Source of the DNA: Parafilimonas sp.
GTDB taxonomy: Bacteria > Bacteroidota > Bacteroidia > Chitinophagales > Chitinophagaceae
Direction: 5' to 3'
DNA: 10,302 bases
NCBI GenBank assembly: GCA_023251275.1
Contig: JAHEZC010000041.1
Location: forward strand, 1-10,302
Shown: piece by piece, positions 1 to 6,333 of the stretch
Position numbering within the stretch: position 1 is the first letter of the stretch
How the letters are laid out: every line of letters begins with the position of its first letter
Notes under the pieces: generated by a model
The model's database searches: none
What the model was told of the DNA's origin: nothing
Seen by the model: only the letters and a program-made list of their open reading frames with translations
Position numbers and translations under genes: made by a program

Positions 1-30
1 CATATTGTAGGCTACAGGCTTTTTATGGGG

Positions 31-62
31 AAACAGCCATCGGCTTTGGTTATTGGCTGTTT
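31..62. repeat. 9-bp inverted repeat (hairpin) in the left-edge gap
   Basis: AAACAGCCA (31-39) and TGGCTGTTT (54-62) are perfect reverse complements around a 14-nt loop. The repeat lies about 180 bp beyond the 3' end of the decarboxylase gene. Neither side has a long T tract, so it is not a convincing intrinsic terminator, though it could be a 3' end structure for a transcript from either side. Positions 1-150 are also open on the + strand but have no recognisable protein content. Otherwise 1-237 is AT-rich (notably 109-141) with no gene I can support. Confidence 0.4.
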
Positions 63-237
63 GCCCGTGGCCTGTGCTCGCTATAAAGTTATAATAAAAG
101 CAGGCGGTATTTTTTTAAAAAATTTAATAAAAAACCAAATGCTATTTTGACTTTGCCTTCTGTCTCTCTTGCGTTGACTTCTGTTAGTCTCGAAATATGT
201 TCTGCTGTCTATTTGATTCGAAAGCATATTGCTTCCT

Positions 238-1671
238 TTACCTCCCCCCCATTTCCTCCTCCGCCTCTTTGCAATGCCCCTGCAATGTTTGAAACAAAGC
301 ATCCATCGTTTCAATCGTTGTATAAATATTCACCGGGTTTATACGGAACCATGTTTTTCCTTTCATCATGGTGGTGGCGAACCAGAAATTCCCCTCTTTC
401 TCAATTTGTGCTGCTACTTCGTGATGCAGATTTGCAAGTTGCTCATCATTCAAGCCATTTCCTTTATAGCGAACACAGACAGCAGACATCATCGGCTCGG
501 TTGCAGATTCGAAATCCTCACTGTTGCCGGCAAGTGTATGTAAATGCCTTGCCTGCGCCACATTATTGTCAATCCATTGTCCTATCTGGTCTTTGCCATA
601 ATGCTGAAAACTCATCCAGACTTTCAAACTGCGGAAACGTTTGGATTGCTCAAAGCCATTTACAAAAAACTGGTAGCGTTCATTTTTCTGCTCACTCTGA
701 TCGGTGAGGTAAGCGTGCTGCATGCCGAATGAAGCCCTCAGCCTGTCATGATTCTTTACCAGTATTGCGCCTGCATCAAGCGGCGCATAGAACCATTTGT
801 GCGGATCAATCGTTACAGAATCTGCAAGCTCCAATCCTTTCAATAAGCCGGGGTTTTGTTTGGAGAGCAACATGCCGCCACCATAGGCAGCATCAGCATG
901 CAGCCAGCATTTTTCACGCATAGCAATCTGGTGTAATTTTTCAAGATCATCCACAGCGCCAAGGTTTGTTGTGCCCGCCAGCGCAATGATGCATAAAGGT
1001 CGAATGTCTTTTGCTTTGTCAAGCTCCAGCGCTTTTTCCAATGCTTCAATATCAAGTTGATATTTGTCATTGGTCGGTAATGTTCTCAGGTTTTTTCTTC
1101 CCAACCCGATTGCATCTGCAGCCTTATCAACTGACACATGTCTTTCCTCCGAAACATAAGCAGCCCATTTACCCTGCAAGCCTTCATGCTGTGCAGTATC
1201 ATTGGTGGTACAATCTCTTGCCAGCTTCAGCCCGATAAAATTGGCTGTCATGCCACCGCTGGTAAGATTGCCACCTGCATTTTCACCATAACCAATCAAG
1301 TCGTTCAGCCAACGTATCACACGCAGTTCCATCGCTACTGCTGAAGGGCCGATGGAATAAACACCCACATTCTGGTTCAATGCTGACGCCAAAAGATCGC
1401 CTAAGATTCCGGCGGGATTTGGGGTAGGAGTGATGAGACCCATATAGCCGGGATGACTTACGTGCGTACAATAGGGCAACAGTTTTTCTTCCAGTAATTT
1501 TTGCACGTCATGCAATGATTGCGGATGGCTCGGAACAGGTTCATCAAACAGATCATACAGCAATCGCGGTTCCACATCAGGAAAAAGCGGTTTGTCTTTT
1601 ACTTCTTCAAGATAGCTGGATAGATAATCAATTAAATAGTGCCCGGCTTCGCGGAATTCGTCATAGTTCAT
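238..1671 (-). CDS. Group II PLP-dependent amino-acid decarboxylase (aromatic-L-amino-acid decarboxylase family)
   Basis: A 477-residue cytosolic enzyme of the glutamate/aromatic-amino-acid decarboxylase superfamily (fold type I PLP enzymes), which convert an L-amino acid to its amine plus CO2. Visible signatures: TSGGMTAN at about 137-144 (phosphate/cofactor loop), His178 in EERHVS (ring-stacking His), HADAAYGGG at 258-266 with Asp260 (pyridine nitrogen), TIDPHKW at 287-293 with Lys292 as the predicted PLP Schiff-base lysine, and FRSLKVWMSFQHYG at 346-359. The length matches the family (about 470-490). Substrate is not readable; aromatic amino acids are most likely, 2,4-diaminobutyrate or glutamate less so. 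The start is supported by AAAAAGG six bases upstream of ATG. The C-terminus (EEEMGGR) is encoded over a run of seven C on the + strand, a place where sequencing or slippage errors could change the tail. It appears monocistronic, and I saw no clear promoter. Confidence 0.93.
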   Translation of the reverse strand: MNYDEFREAGHYLIDYLSSYLEEVKDKPLFPDVEPRLLYDLFDEPVPSHPQSLHDVQKLLEEKLLPYCTHVSHPGYMGLITPTPNPAGILGDLLASALNQNVGVYSIGPSAVAMELRVIRWLNDLIGYGENAGGNLTSGGMTANFIGLKLARDCTTNDTAQHEGLQGKWAAYVSEERHVSVDKAADAIGLGRKNLRTLPTNDKYQLDIEALEKALELDKAKDIRPLCIIALAGTTNLGAVDDLEKLHQIAMREKCWLHADAAYGGGMLLSKQNPGLLKGLELADSVTIDPHKWFYAPLDAGAILVKNHDRLRASFGMQHAYLTDQSEQKNERYQFFVNGFEQSKRFRSLKVWMSFQHYGKDQIGQWIDNNVAQARHLHTLAGNSEDFESATEPMMSAVCVRYKGNGLNDEQLANLHHEVAAQIEKEGNFWFATTMMKGKTWFRINPVNIYTTIETMDALFQTLQGHCKEAEEEMGGR

Positions 1672-1748
1672 TTTGTGCCTTTTTATGAGAGTAAAATTAG
1701 TTGTTACTGCGTAATGTGAGGCTTGGGCTACAGTTCAATTAATCTAAA

Positions 1749-1882
1749 GTGACTATCGGTTTGACTGAGCCACAGATAGTACACAATAGCGGAAAAACAC
1801 ATAGTTTTCTATGTGAAGAACTATGTTTCTATATGCCTATGTGGTTCAAAATGCTTTATGGTTTCTTTAATCCGATAGTCAC
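1749..1882. repeat. 134-bp intergenic element with inverted-repeat ends and CTATGTG array
   Basis: The ends are a perfect 11-bp inverted repeat, GTGACTATCGG (1749-1759) and CCGATAGTCAC (1872-1882). Inside is a perfect 7-bp palindrome around TTTT (CACATAG 1798-1804, CTATGTG 1809-1815). It is followed by spaced variants of the same word: CTATGT (1821-1826), CTATATG (1829-1835) and CTATGTG (1837-1843). The left half carries the imperfect complement GCCACAGATAG. There is no ORF. The structure resembles a small non-autonomous repeat (MITE-like or REP-like) between the decarboxylase and the lipoprotein genes, or a transcribed structured RNA. Mobility is not shown, because no flanking target-site duplication is obvious. 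Confidence 0.6.
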
Positions 1883-1966
1883 GTAATCTAAAATTTATTG
1901 CAACTTTGCCTTTTGTATCATTCTTTTACAGTCTCTTTTATTTATTAATTATTAAAATCAAAATCA

Positions 1967-2692
1967 ATGAAACGGTCCAAATTTACCGGCCTGCTATTTG
2001 GGGCAGCAGCGGCATTCTTTTTAGCCTCATGCGGTGGGAGAGGCAGTAACGAGCAAACAAACACTGACACCACCAGTGCGGTGACGCCGCCGGCAAATAC
2101 TATTGATACCACACCGCAAAATACAATGACTGTAATACACAGAGTGGCAAATTTTGCAAAATGGAAAGCCTCCTACTATACCTATGATTCCATGCGATCA
2201 GCTAATGGTGTACATAGTTTCGTAGTAGCCCGTGGTTTTACTGATTCCAATATGGTAATGGTAGTTGTAAAAGTAGATGATATGGCGAAAGCTAAGGCAT
2301 TTGCCAAAGACGCCAGCCTGAAGAAGGCTATGCAAAAAGGAGGCGTAACAGGCCCGGCTACCATCTCCTTTACTATGGACACCTGGCGGGATACTGCTTT
2401 TCTAAGTCAGGACATCCTCCGTGCAAAGACAACGTTTACTGTTAAAGATTGGGACGCCTGGTTAAAAGTCTATGAAGACGGTATGCAGGAAAGAACGGAT
2501 AATGGTATTAAGGTAAAGGTAATCAGCCATGATGCGGATGATGATAAAAAGGTATCACTCATCACAGCTTTAGTGGATACTGCAAAAGCCTTTGCCTACT
2601 ACAAATCAGATGCGCTGAAAAAAAGAAGAGAAGCAGGTGGTGTGACAGGCGAGCCGGACCGGTTCCTTTTCAAAATTGTAGCCCGGTATTGA
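1967..2692 (+). CDS. Lipoprotein with two tandem dimeric alpha/beta-barrel-like repeats
   Basis: A 241-residue predicted outer-membrane or periplasmic lipoprotein. A positively charged start and hydrophobic segment (residues 7-20) lead to the lipobox LASC, with Cys22 as the lipidated residue, followed by a Thr/Asn-rich linker (about 25-52). The rest is an internal duplication of about 90 residues (54-140 and 151-240). Each copy has beta-strand, W-containing helix (FAKWKASYYTYDSMR; DWDAWLKVYEDGMQ), Val/Ile-rich strands, an AKAFA helix with following lysines, and the landmark GGVTG (125-129 and 224-228). The layout suggests a pseudo-dimeric ferredoxin-like barrel of the antibiotic-biosynthesis-monooxygenase/DUF type; this is fold inference without known catalytic residues. 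The ATG has an A/T-rich leader and no Shine-Dalgarno, as is common in Bacteroidota. The gene is monocistronic, ending at a strong terminator. Function unknown. Confidence 0.88.
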   Translation: MKRSKFTGLLFGAAAAFFLASCGGRGSNEQTNTDTTSAVTPPANTIDTTPQNTMTVIHRVANFAKWKASYYTYDSMRSANGVHSFVVARGFTDSNMVMVVVKVDDMAKAKAFAKDASLKKAMQKGGVTGPATISFTMDTWRDTAFLSQDILRAKTTFTVKDWDAWLKVYEDGMQERTDNGIKVKVISHDADDDKKVSLITALVDTAKAFAYYKSDALKKRREAGGVTGEPDRFLFKIVARY

Positions 2693-2720
2693 CATAAAAA
2701 CCATAATAAACGAAGATAAA

Positions 2721-2748
2721 AGATGAAGCAGGCGCTTCATTTTTTTTT
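2721..2748 (+). terminator. Rho-independent terminator of the lipoprotein gene
   Basis: ATGAAGC (2723-2729), loop AGGC, GCTTCAT (2734-2740), then T2741-2748, giving an unbroken T run from 2740. It begins about 30 bp after the lipoprotein stop. Flanking A and T can extend the stem. It is weaker in the reverse direction (CTTTTATC on the minus strand). Confidence 0.93.
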
Positions 2749-2778
2749 GTCAGGTGCATCGTATGTATTCGGGAGAGG

Positions 2779-3063
2779 ATGCGATACGATAAAACCTGTT
2801 ATGTAGTTTTTCAGTTCCGTTCACCGAACGGTTTTTATCAAAGTTTCCAATTCACACTGATGGAAGACCCGGAACAACACATTGGAAAACAGATGATCTT
2901 TTGTAAGGCTAATGCTGCAATGTCCCTGCCACTCACAAAGCATTCAGAGGTGACATTGCAGGGAAGGAACGCGGGGAGACCTAAAGAAGTAAATTGTGTT
3001 TTAACCAATGGGTTGAAAAGCGGGATTGCTTTCAATCATTTCAAGGCAATCGTTCAGGGTTAA
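2779..3063 (+). CDS. Doubtful small ORF, 94 residues
   Basis: Open frame starting MRYDKTCYVV, with codon choice not unlike the neighbouring genes, but with no recognisable motif, signal peptide or membrane segment. It lies just after the lipoprotein terminator. GGGAGAGG abuts the ATG, which is too close to act as a normal ribosome-binding site. Its last 63 bases overlap, tail to tail, the 3' end of the opposite-strand gene at 3001-3411, which looks more protein-like. A 10-bp inverted repeat (2915-2961) lies inside it. It could be a real orphan gene, a decayed remnant, or chance. Without it, 2749-3000 holds no gene I can support. Confidence 0.3.
   Translation: MRYDKTCYVVFQFRSPNGFYQSFQFTLMEDPEQHIGKQMIFCKANAAMSLPLTKHSEVTLQGRNAGRPKEVNCVLTNGLKSGIAFNHFKAIVQG
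2915..2961. repeat. 10-bp perfect inverted repeat
   Basis: CTGCAATGTC (2915-2924) and GACATTGCAG (2952-2961) can form a hairpin with a 27-nt loop. On the minus strand it lies 40-86 bases beyond the stop of the gene ending at 3001, so it could be a 3' structure of that transcript. There is no U tract, so it is not called a terminator. Confidence 0.4.
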
Positions 3064-3411
3064 ATCGATTGCAATTAAATGCCATTGCCCGGTGTGCCGG
3101 AAATATGAAAAATTAAAGCGTCCGGTACCTGTATATTCTAATCTTACAAACCACTCTTCGAACTCATCCGCAATTCTGTCTGTAAATTCTGATTTATACT
3201 TTGCGCAAAAAATTAAATAATTCCCATGCCATTTGGTATAAATATCTGCAAGATAATTAAATTGTTTGTCGGGGTTTGCAGGAATGGCTTGCTGCTTCAA
3301 ACGATCTACAAGCGGCTGACAATGATTTTTTATTTCTGCTTTTTTGTAAACGAGAATTTTTGTTTTGGGTTTTGCCTTGCCGGTAAATACCCATGCTTTT
3401 GAACGCTTCAT
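3001..3411 (-). CDS. Hypothetical protein, 136 residues, aromatic-rich
   Basis: Not assigned to a named family. The basic N-terminus (MKRSKAWVFTGKAKPKTK) is followed by a predicted helix (about 25-42) and an aromatic-rich central part (FNYLADIYTKWHGNYLIFCAKYK, 51-73). An acidic helix (EFTDRIADEFEEWF, 75-88), beta strands ending FSYFRHTGQWHLIAI (101-115) and a short helix LNDCLEMIE (119-127) complete it. There is no signal peptide or transmembrane segment, so it is probably cytosolic. The arrangement looks like a compact conserved small protein rather than a chance frame. It is 34 bp downstream of the gene at 3446-3718 on the same strand, probably co-transcribed with it, and its start codon is preceded by a nearly identical leader. 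Confidence 0.75.
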   Translation of the reverse strand: MKRSKAWVFTGKAKPKTKILVYKKAEIKNHCQPLVDRLKQQAIPANPDKQFNYLADIYTKWHGNYLIFCAKYKSEFTDRIADEFEEWFVRLEYTGTGRFNFSYFRHTGQWHLIAIDLTLNDCLEMIESNPAFQPIG

Positions 3412-3415
3412 TTGA

Positions 3416-3433
3416 TTTTATTTTTTCTTCAAT
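3416..3433 (-). repeat. Leader repeat copy 1, upstream of the 136-residue gene
   Basis: On the minus strand this reads ATTGAAGAAAAAATAAAA and ends four bases before the ATG at 3411. It matches copy 2 (3719-3737) except for one A in the homopolymer. Its position suggests a translation-initiation leader (TTGAAG plus A-rich spacer) shared by the two genes, possibly through segmental duplication. Confidence 0.55.
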
Positions 3434-3445
3434 TATTTTTTTGCT

Positions 3446-3718
3446 TCAATCTAAACTTTTTATATTGTCAACAATCCTTTTCAGAGCTTTCAACAATTCA
3501 TTTTTATTTGGCGGATTGCCAAAAAACATATCGTCAATTTCCGCCAGATTCATTTTTTTAATCGCATTTATCAACCGAATTGATTTTTGAATGTATTCTT
3601 TTTCATCACTGCATTGATATGACAACACACCGAACCGCAAGGTCAAATCGTGATTGAATTTTTCAGCTTCAACAAGAATTGCCTGATAGGTTTTTTCTGA
3701 TAATTCGTCTGTGTCCAT
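3446..3718 (-). CDS. Small hypothetical helical protein, 90 residues
   Basis: Begins MDTDELSEKTYQAILVEAEK and ends IVDNIKSLD. It is mostly helical: 1-22, a middle stretch with FGVLSYQCSDEKEY, IQKSIRLINAIKKM, AEIDDMFFGNPPNKNELLKALKRIVDNI. The FGNPP turn before the last helix is distinctive. No signal peptide or catalytic motif is visible, and I cannot assign a function. The frame stays open upstream to a TTG at 3736, but ATG at 3718 is preferred because the TTG version would only add lysines encoded by the A-rich leader repeat. It appears to be the first gene of a two-gene unit with 3001-3411. A small regulatory or toxin-antitoxin-like pair is conceivable but unsupported by any motif. Confidence 0.72.
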   Translation of the reverse strand: MDTDELSEKTYQAILVEAEKFNHDLTLRFGVLSYQCSDEKEYIQKSIRLINAIKKMNLAEIDDMFFGNPPNKNELLKALKRIVDNIKSLD

Positions 3719-3737
3719 TTTTATTTTTTTCTTCAAT
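3719..3737 (-). repeat. Leader repeat copy 2, upstream of the 90-residue gene
   Basis: On the minus strand this reads ATTGAAGAAAAAAATAAAA, directly abutting the ATG at 3718. It is the partner of the copy at 3416-3433, differing only in homopolymer length. The preceding bases (AAATG versus AAATA) also match, so the similarity extends to about 23 bases. Confidence 0.55.
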
Positions 3738-3881
3738 CATTTTTACCTTTTCTGTCTTGCAGGTATGGTGCATCACGATGAACCGAACCTCTTTCCCGAT
3801 TGTTCCGGAGTGGGATTAAGTTTATGTTGGTCAGATTTTTTGCAATGATTTTTGGCTATAAAAATTATTTTTAAATGTAGG

Positions 3882-3914
3882 CAAAAATATTAATCTATTT
3901 CCCAGGTTTGACAA
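3882..3914 (-). promoter_or_regulatory. Bacteroidota-type promoter for the two small genes
   Basis: On the minus strand TTG (3914-3912) is followed after 22 bp by TATTTTTG (3889-3882), a full match to the Bacteroidota sigma-70 consensus TTG-N(17-23)-TAnnTTTG. The predicted start near 3878 gives a leader of about 160 nt before the ATG at 3718. The rest of 3738-3989 shows no ORF or strong hairpin that I can see. Confidence 0.55.
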
Positions 3915-3989
3915 AGTGCCTTCAATAGAAATTTTATTTATTGTAAAGTATTGACCTGGTTGACGATTAGTGTAGGGCTCCCAGAGCAA

Positions 3990-4026
3990 TAAACAAAGTC
4001 TTCCAGTATAAGAAAGACTTTGTTTA
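3990..4026 (-). terminator. Hairpin terminator after the sulfite reductase gene
   Basis: TAAACAAAGTCTT (3990-4002) and AAGACTTTGTTTA (4014-4026) form a perfect 13-bp stem with an 11-nt loop, starting 23 bases after the reductase stop codon. The distal arm is U-rich on the minus strand (GACTTTGTTTATTG), but no separate long U run follows, so termination efficiency is uncertain. It could also serve as a 3' stabilising structure. Confidence 0.65.
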
Positions 4027-4048
4027 AAAGTTGGTATGATAAAAATGA

Positions 4049-6166
4049 TTAAACGGCTTTAGCTACTGCTACGAATGAGGTACGGTATTGCCTGGCCCTG
4101 TTTACAAAATCTATTGCCTGCTGCTGATAGTTTAAAGCAAATTCTTCAGATGGTTCCACCTTATTGATCTGCAATACGAGACTTGGGAAATCTTCATAGT
4201 CAGCAAAATCACCGTCCTGCACAAAGTGCTTATCGAAATCTCGTATGATACCATGCTGTGTATTGCACTGCACACCTTTTTGTAATAACAATGCTTTGGC
4301 AGTATGAACAAAGGCAGCATAAGCATGATAAATGCCATCGGCCCATTGGTTTTTTTCAAAACATTCCTGCGACCATTCGAGTTTTTCATCAGCTTCGAGT
4401 ATCAGTGTTGCCACAAGGTCAATCATCACACCGGCGCATTCGCCAACACCAATGGCTGTTGCAAATTTTTCTTCCTGCCCCCAGTCAATAAAATCTTCAT
4501 CCCTGAGCAGATCAACGTTTGTTAATGGTTTCAGTAATTCATAAAAATATCTTTCTCCTTTGCGCTCTGCATACTGATAGAATACTTCATCCTCGATTGC
4601 ATTGTTTTTAAAATCTGTGAGGAGCAAACGAATGGCATCAGGCCCTTTTTTGCTTGGAATTTTTATTACTTTTTCCGCAATACGGCCGTTGCCGCTGCCC
4701 AACACGCCTCCGCCAATCAGCACCTGCAAGGCAGGCAGCACTTTGCCTTTTGCTTTCAGTGAACTTCCGTGAAAACCAATGGATGCCATGCCATGCTGCC
4801 CGCATGAATTCATGCAACCACTTATTTTGATGGACACATCTTTGTTGAATAAAAATTCGGGGAATTCCTCTTCAATCACTTCTGACAACACATTACTGAT
4901 TCCTGTGCTGTTCGAGATTCCCAAATTACAGGTATCGGTTCCCGGGCATGCAGTGATATCGGCAGTGCTTCCAAAGCCAGGCCCGGCAAGCCCTTCTGAA
5001 TCAAGTACGCGATACACATACTTTATATGTTCCGGTTTTACATATCGGAATTGTAATCCCTGGTTCACTGTTATCCTCACATCATCAGCAATAGCAGGTG
5101 CAAGCTTTTCAATCAGCCGCCTGCTGACGTCAGAACTTATATTACCCAATGGCACTCTTACATAAACAGCAAAATATCCTTCCTGTTTTTGTTGAAAGAC
5201 ATTGGTCTTCCTCCAATATTCAAATTTCAATTCATTTTTTACAGGTTCATTTATTTCAGGCAATTCACCGACCGGTAAAGCCGGTTGTATAAACCGCGAG
5301 GTATCAACTTTATAAGACTGGCAGGTCAATGCTTTTTGTTCTGCATTTACTAATTCATTAAAACTGTCAATCCCTATTTTTTGTATCAGGTATTTTATTC
5401 TCGCCTTATGACGGCTGGTACGTTCTCCATGCCTGTCAAACACCCGAAGCACTGCTTCTGTATATGGCATCAAAAGATCTTCTTCTAAAAATTCGTATAT
5501 AGTATGAGCGAGGAATGGTTGTGCGCCAAGACCGCCACCTACCAATATTTTAAATCCTCTTTTTTCGATGCCATCAATTATACGAATACGTGGAATGGCG
5601 CCGAGGTCATGCATAAATGTATAGGCAGTATCCGCTTCGCTGCTGGAGAATGCGATCTTGAATTTCCGGCCAAGTTCCTGGCAGACGGGCTTACGTAAAA
5701 AATATTCAAATGCAGCATGTGCATAAGGTGTTACGTCAAAGGGTTCATCAGGATCAATTCCCGCCTGGTCTGATGCCGTAATATTCCTTACGGTATTGCC
5801 GCATGCTTCACGGAGGGTGATATTATCCTGCTCCAGCAACGACCATAATTCCGGGGTGCGCTCAAGGCTTACAAAATGGATCTGTATATCCTGTCTTGTA
5901 GTAAGATGCAGGTTGCCTGTGGCAAACTCATCAGATACATCGGCTATGCGTTTCCATTGAGCGAGGGTCATTTTACCTTGTGGTAATTTGATTCTTACCA
6001 TTTGCACACCCTGTTGCCTTTGGCCATATACGCCCCGTGCAAGACGCAGGCTGCGGAATTTTTCATCCGGGATATTTCCTGCCCTGAATTCGCGGATCTT
6101 TTTTTCCAGTTCAATGATGTCCCTTTCAACCAAAGGGTTTTCCAGTTCTGTACGAAAACTCTGCAT
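4049..6166 (-). CDS. Siroheme/4Fe-4S sulfite (or nitrite) reductase with C-terminal HEPN-like domain
   Basis: A 705-residue cytosolic enzyme predicted to reduce sulfite to sulfide by six electrons for cysteine synthesis. Two ferredoxin-like/siroheme half-domains are visible: GNLHLTTRQDIQIHF (84-98), ACGNTVRNIT (121-130) and GGGLGAQP (210-217) in the first. The second holds the cluster ligands, C407-x5-C413 (ACPGTDTCNLG) and C451-x3-C455 (SGCMNSCGQHG), the spacing of the family. TACPGTDTC looks more like sulfite than ferredoxin-nitrite reductases, but nitrite cannot be excluded. No flavin domain is present, so ferredoxin or a separate partner should supply electrons. Residues from about 565 to 705 exceed a standard reductase. 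AYAAFVHTAKALLLQKGVQ with QHGIIRDF resembles HEPN helical-bundle domains. The gene stands alone between a terminator and an attenuator-like leader with a Cys-rich peptide, which supports a role in sulfur assimilation. Confidence 0.93.
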   Translation of the reverse strand: MQSFRTELENPLVERDIIELEKKIREFRAGNIPDEKFRSLRLARGVYGQRQQGVQMVRIKLPQGKMTLAQWKRIADVSDEFATGNLHLTTRQDIQIHFVSLERTPELWSLLEQDNITLREACGNTVRNITASDQAGIDPDEPFDVTPYAHAAFEYFLRKPVCQELGRKFKIAFSSSEADTAYTFMHDLGAIPRIRIIDGIEKRGFKILVGGGLGAQPFLAHTIYEFLEEDLLMPYTEAVLRVFDRHGERTSRHKARIKYLIQKIGIDSFNELVNAEQKALTCQSYKVDTSRFIQPALPVGELPEINEPVKNELKFEYWRKTNVFQQKQEGYFAVYVRVPLGNISSDVSRRLIEKLAPAIADDVRITVNQGLQFRYVKPEHIKYVYRVLDSEGLAGPGFGSTADITACPGTDTCNLGISNSTGISNVLSEVIEEEFPEFLFNKDVSIKISGCMNSCGQHGMASIGFHGSSLKAKGKVLPALQVLIGGGVLGSGNGRIAEKVIKIPSKKGPDAIRLLLTDFKNNAIEDEVFYQYAERKGERYFYELLKPLTNVDLLRDEDFIDWGQEEKFATAIGVGECAGVMIDLVATLILEADEKLEWSQECFEKNQWADGIYHAYAAFVHTAKALLLQKGVQCNTQHGIIRDFDKHFVQDGDFADYEDFPSLVLQINKVEPSEEFALNYQQQAIDFVNRARQYRTSFVAVAKAV

Positions 6167-6189
6167 ACGATACAGTTTAATTGGTCATT

Positions 6190-6218
6190 AAAAAAAACTT
6201 CCGCATCATGTGCGGAAG
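6190..6218 (-). terminator. Intrinsic terminator inside the reductase leader (attenuator)
   Basis: On the minus strand CTTCCGCA (6218-6211), loop CATGA, TGCGGAAG (6205-6198), then eight T (6197-6190). The stem is a perfect, GC-containing 8 bp. It ends 23 bp before the reductase ATG and lies downstream of the leader promoter. It therefore interrupts the reductase's own transcript rather than simply ending the amidohydrolase gene, whose stop is about 300 bp upstream. Confidence 0.93.
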
Positions 6219-6267
6219 CCTTTAATGTGAAATATTATTTTAAATAGCTTATCCGCACCATTGGGTG
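6210..6267 (-). promoter_or_regulatory. Antiterminator and competing hairpin of the reductase attenuator
   Basis: On the minus strand GTGCGGATAAGC (6258-6247) can pair with GCTTCCGCAC (6219-6210): six plus four base pairs around a two-base AT bulge. The second strand is the 5' arm of the terminator, so the two structures exclude each other. The first strand covers the last codons and UAA stop of the leader peptide. A ribosome at the stop would mask it and allow termination; one stalled at Cys codons 8-10 would leave it free. A small hairpin, CACC-CAAT-GGTG (6267-6256), can also sequester part of the antiterminator when nothing is translated. Confidence 0.75.
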
Positions 6268-6311
6268 ATGTTACATATTTTACAACAGCATACAGTAACG
6301 GAAACTATCAT
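6249..6311 (-). CDS. Cysteine-rich leader peptide of the sulfite reductase attenuator
   Basis: A 20-codon ORF encoding MIVSVTVCCCKICNITQWCG followed by TAA. Five of 20 residues are cysteine (8, 9, 10, 13, 19), with three consecutive codons TGC TGT TGT. Its ATG lies about 20 bases after the predicted transcription start. There is no Shine-Dalgarno, only an A-rich upstream stretch, as for other starts here. The stop codon sits inside the antiterminator strand and the intrinsic terminator follows 30 bases later, with the reductase gene beyond it. This is the layout of the trp, his and leu leader peptides of enteric bacteria, with cysteine as the sensed amino acid. The peptide itself probably has no function beyond being translated. 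The sequence facts are direct; translation and regulation are inference. Confidence 0.75.
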   Translation of the reverse strand: MIVSVTVCCCKICNITQWCG

Positions 6312-6333
6312 TCTACTATTTTGATGGACTGTA

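Noticed and set aside
1..150. Possible C-terminal fragment of a gene entering from the left on the + strand
   Set aside because: The frame is open for 49 codons, but the translation has no recognisable motif, ends in AT-rich sequence and contains a hairpin. This is insufficient support.
147..707. Long + strand open frame opposite the decarboxylase 3' end
   Set aside because: Low-complexity, Ser/His/Cys-rich translation with no domain pattern, antisense to a well-supported gene.
2758..2790. ATCGTAT/ATACGAT 7-bp inverted repeat around the start of the doubtful ORF
   Set aside because: Short, with a 19-nt loop and no associated signal; expected by chance at this length.
3719..3736. TTG start at 3736 for the 90-residue protein
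   Set aside because: It would add only MKKKIK from the A-rich leader repeat. The in-frame ATG at 3718 sits in the same position relative to the repeat as the start of the next gene.
4221..4245. R642-x4-H647 as the catalytic RNase motif of the HEPN-like domain
   Set aside because: Spacing fits R-x4-6-H, but it lies before a long region that contains the final helices. The canonical motif is at the start of the last core helix, so the match may be chance.
6190..6330. A SAM, cobalamin or other known riboswitch in the reductase leader
   Set aside because: The conserved cores I know for SAM-I (GGCAACC-type) and cobalamin (GCCACTG box) are absent. The Cys-codon ORF explains the terminator/antiterminator pair without an aptamer.
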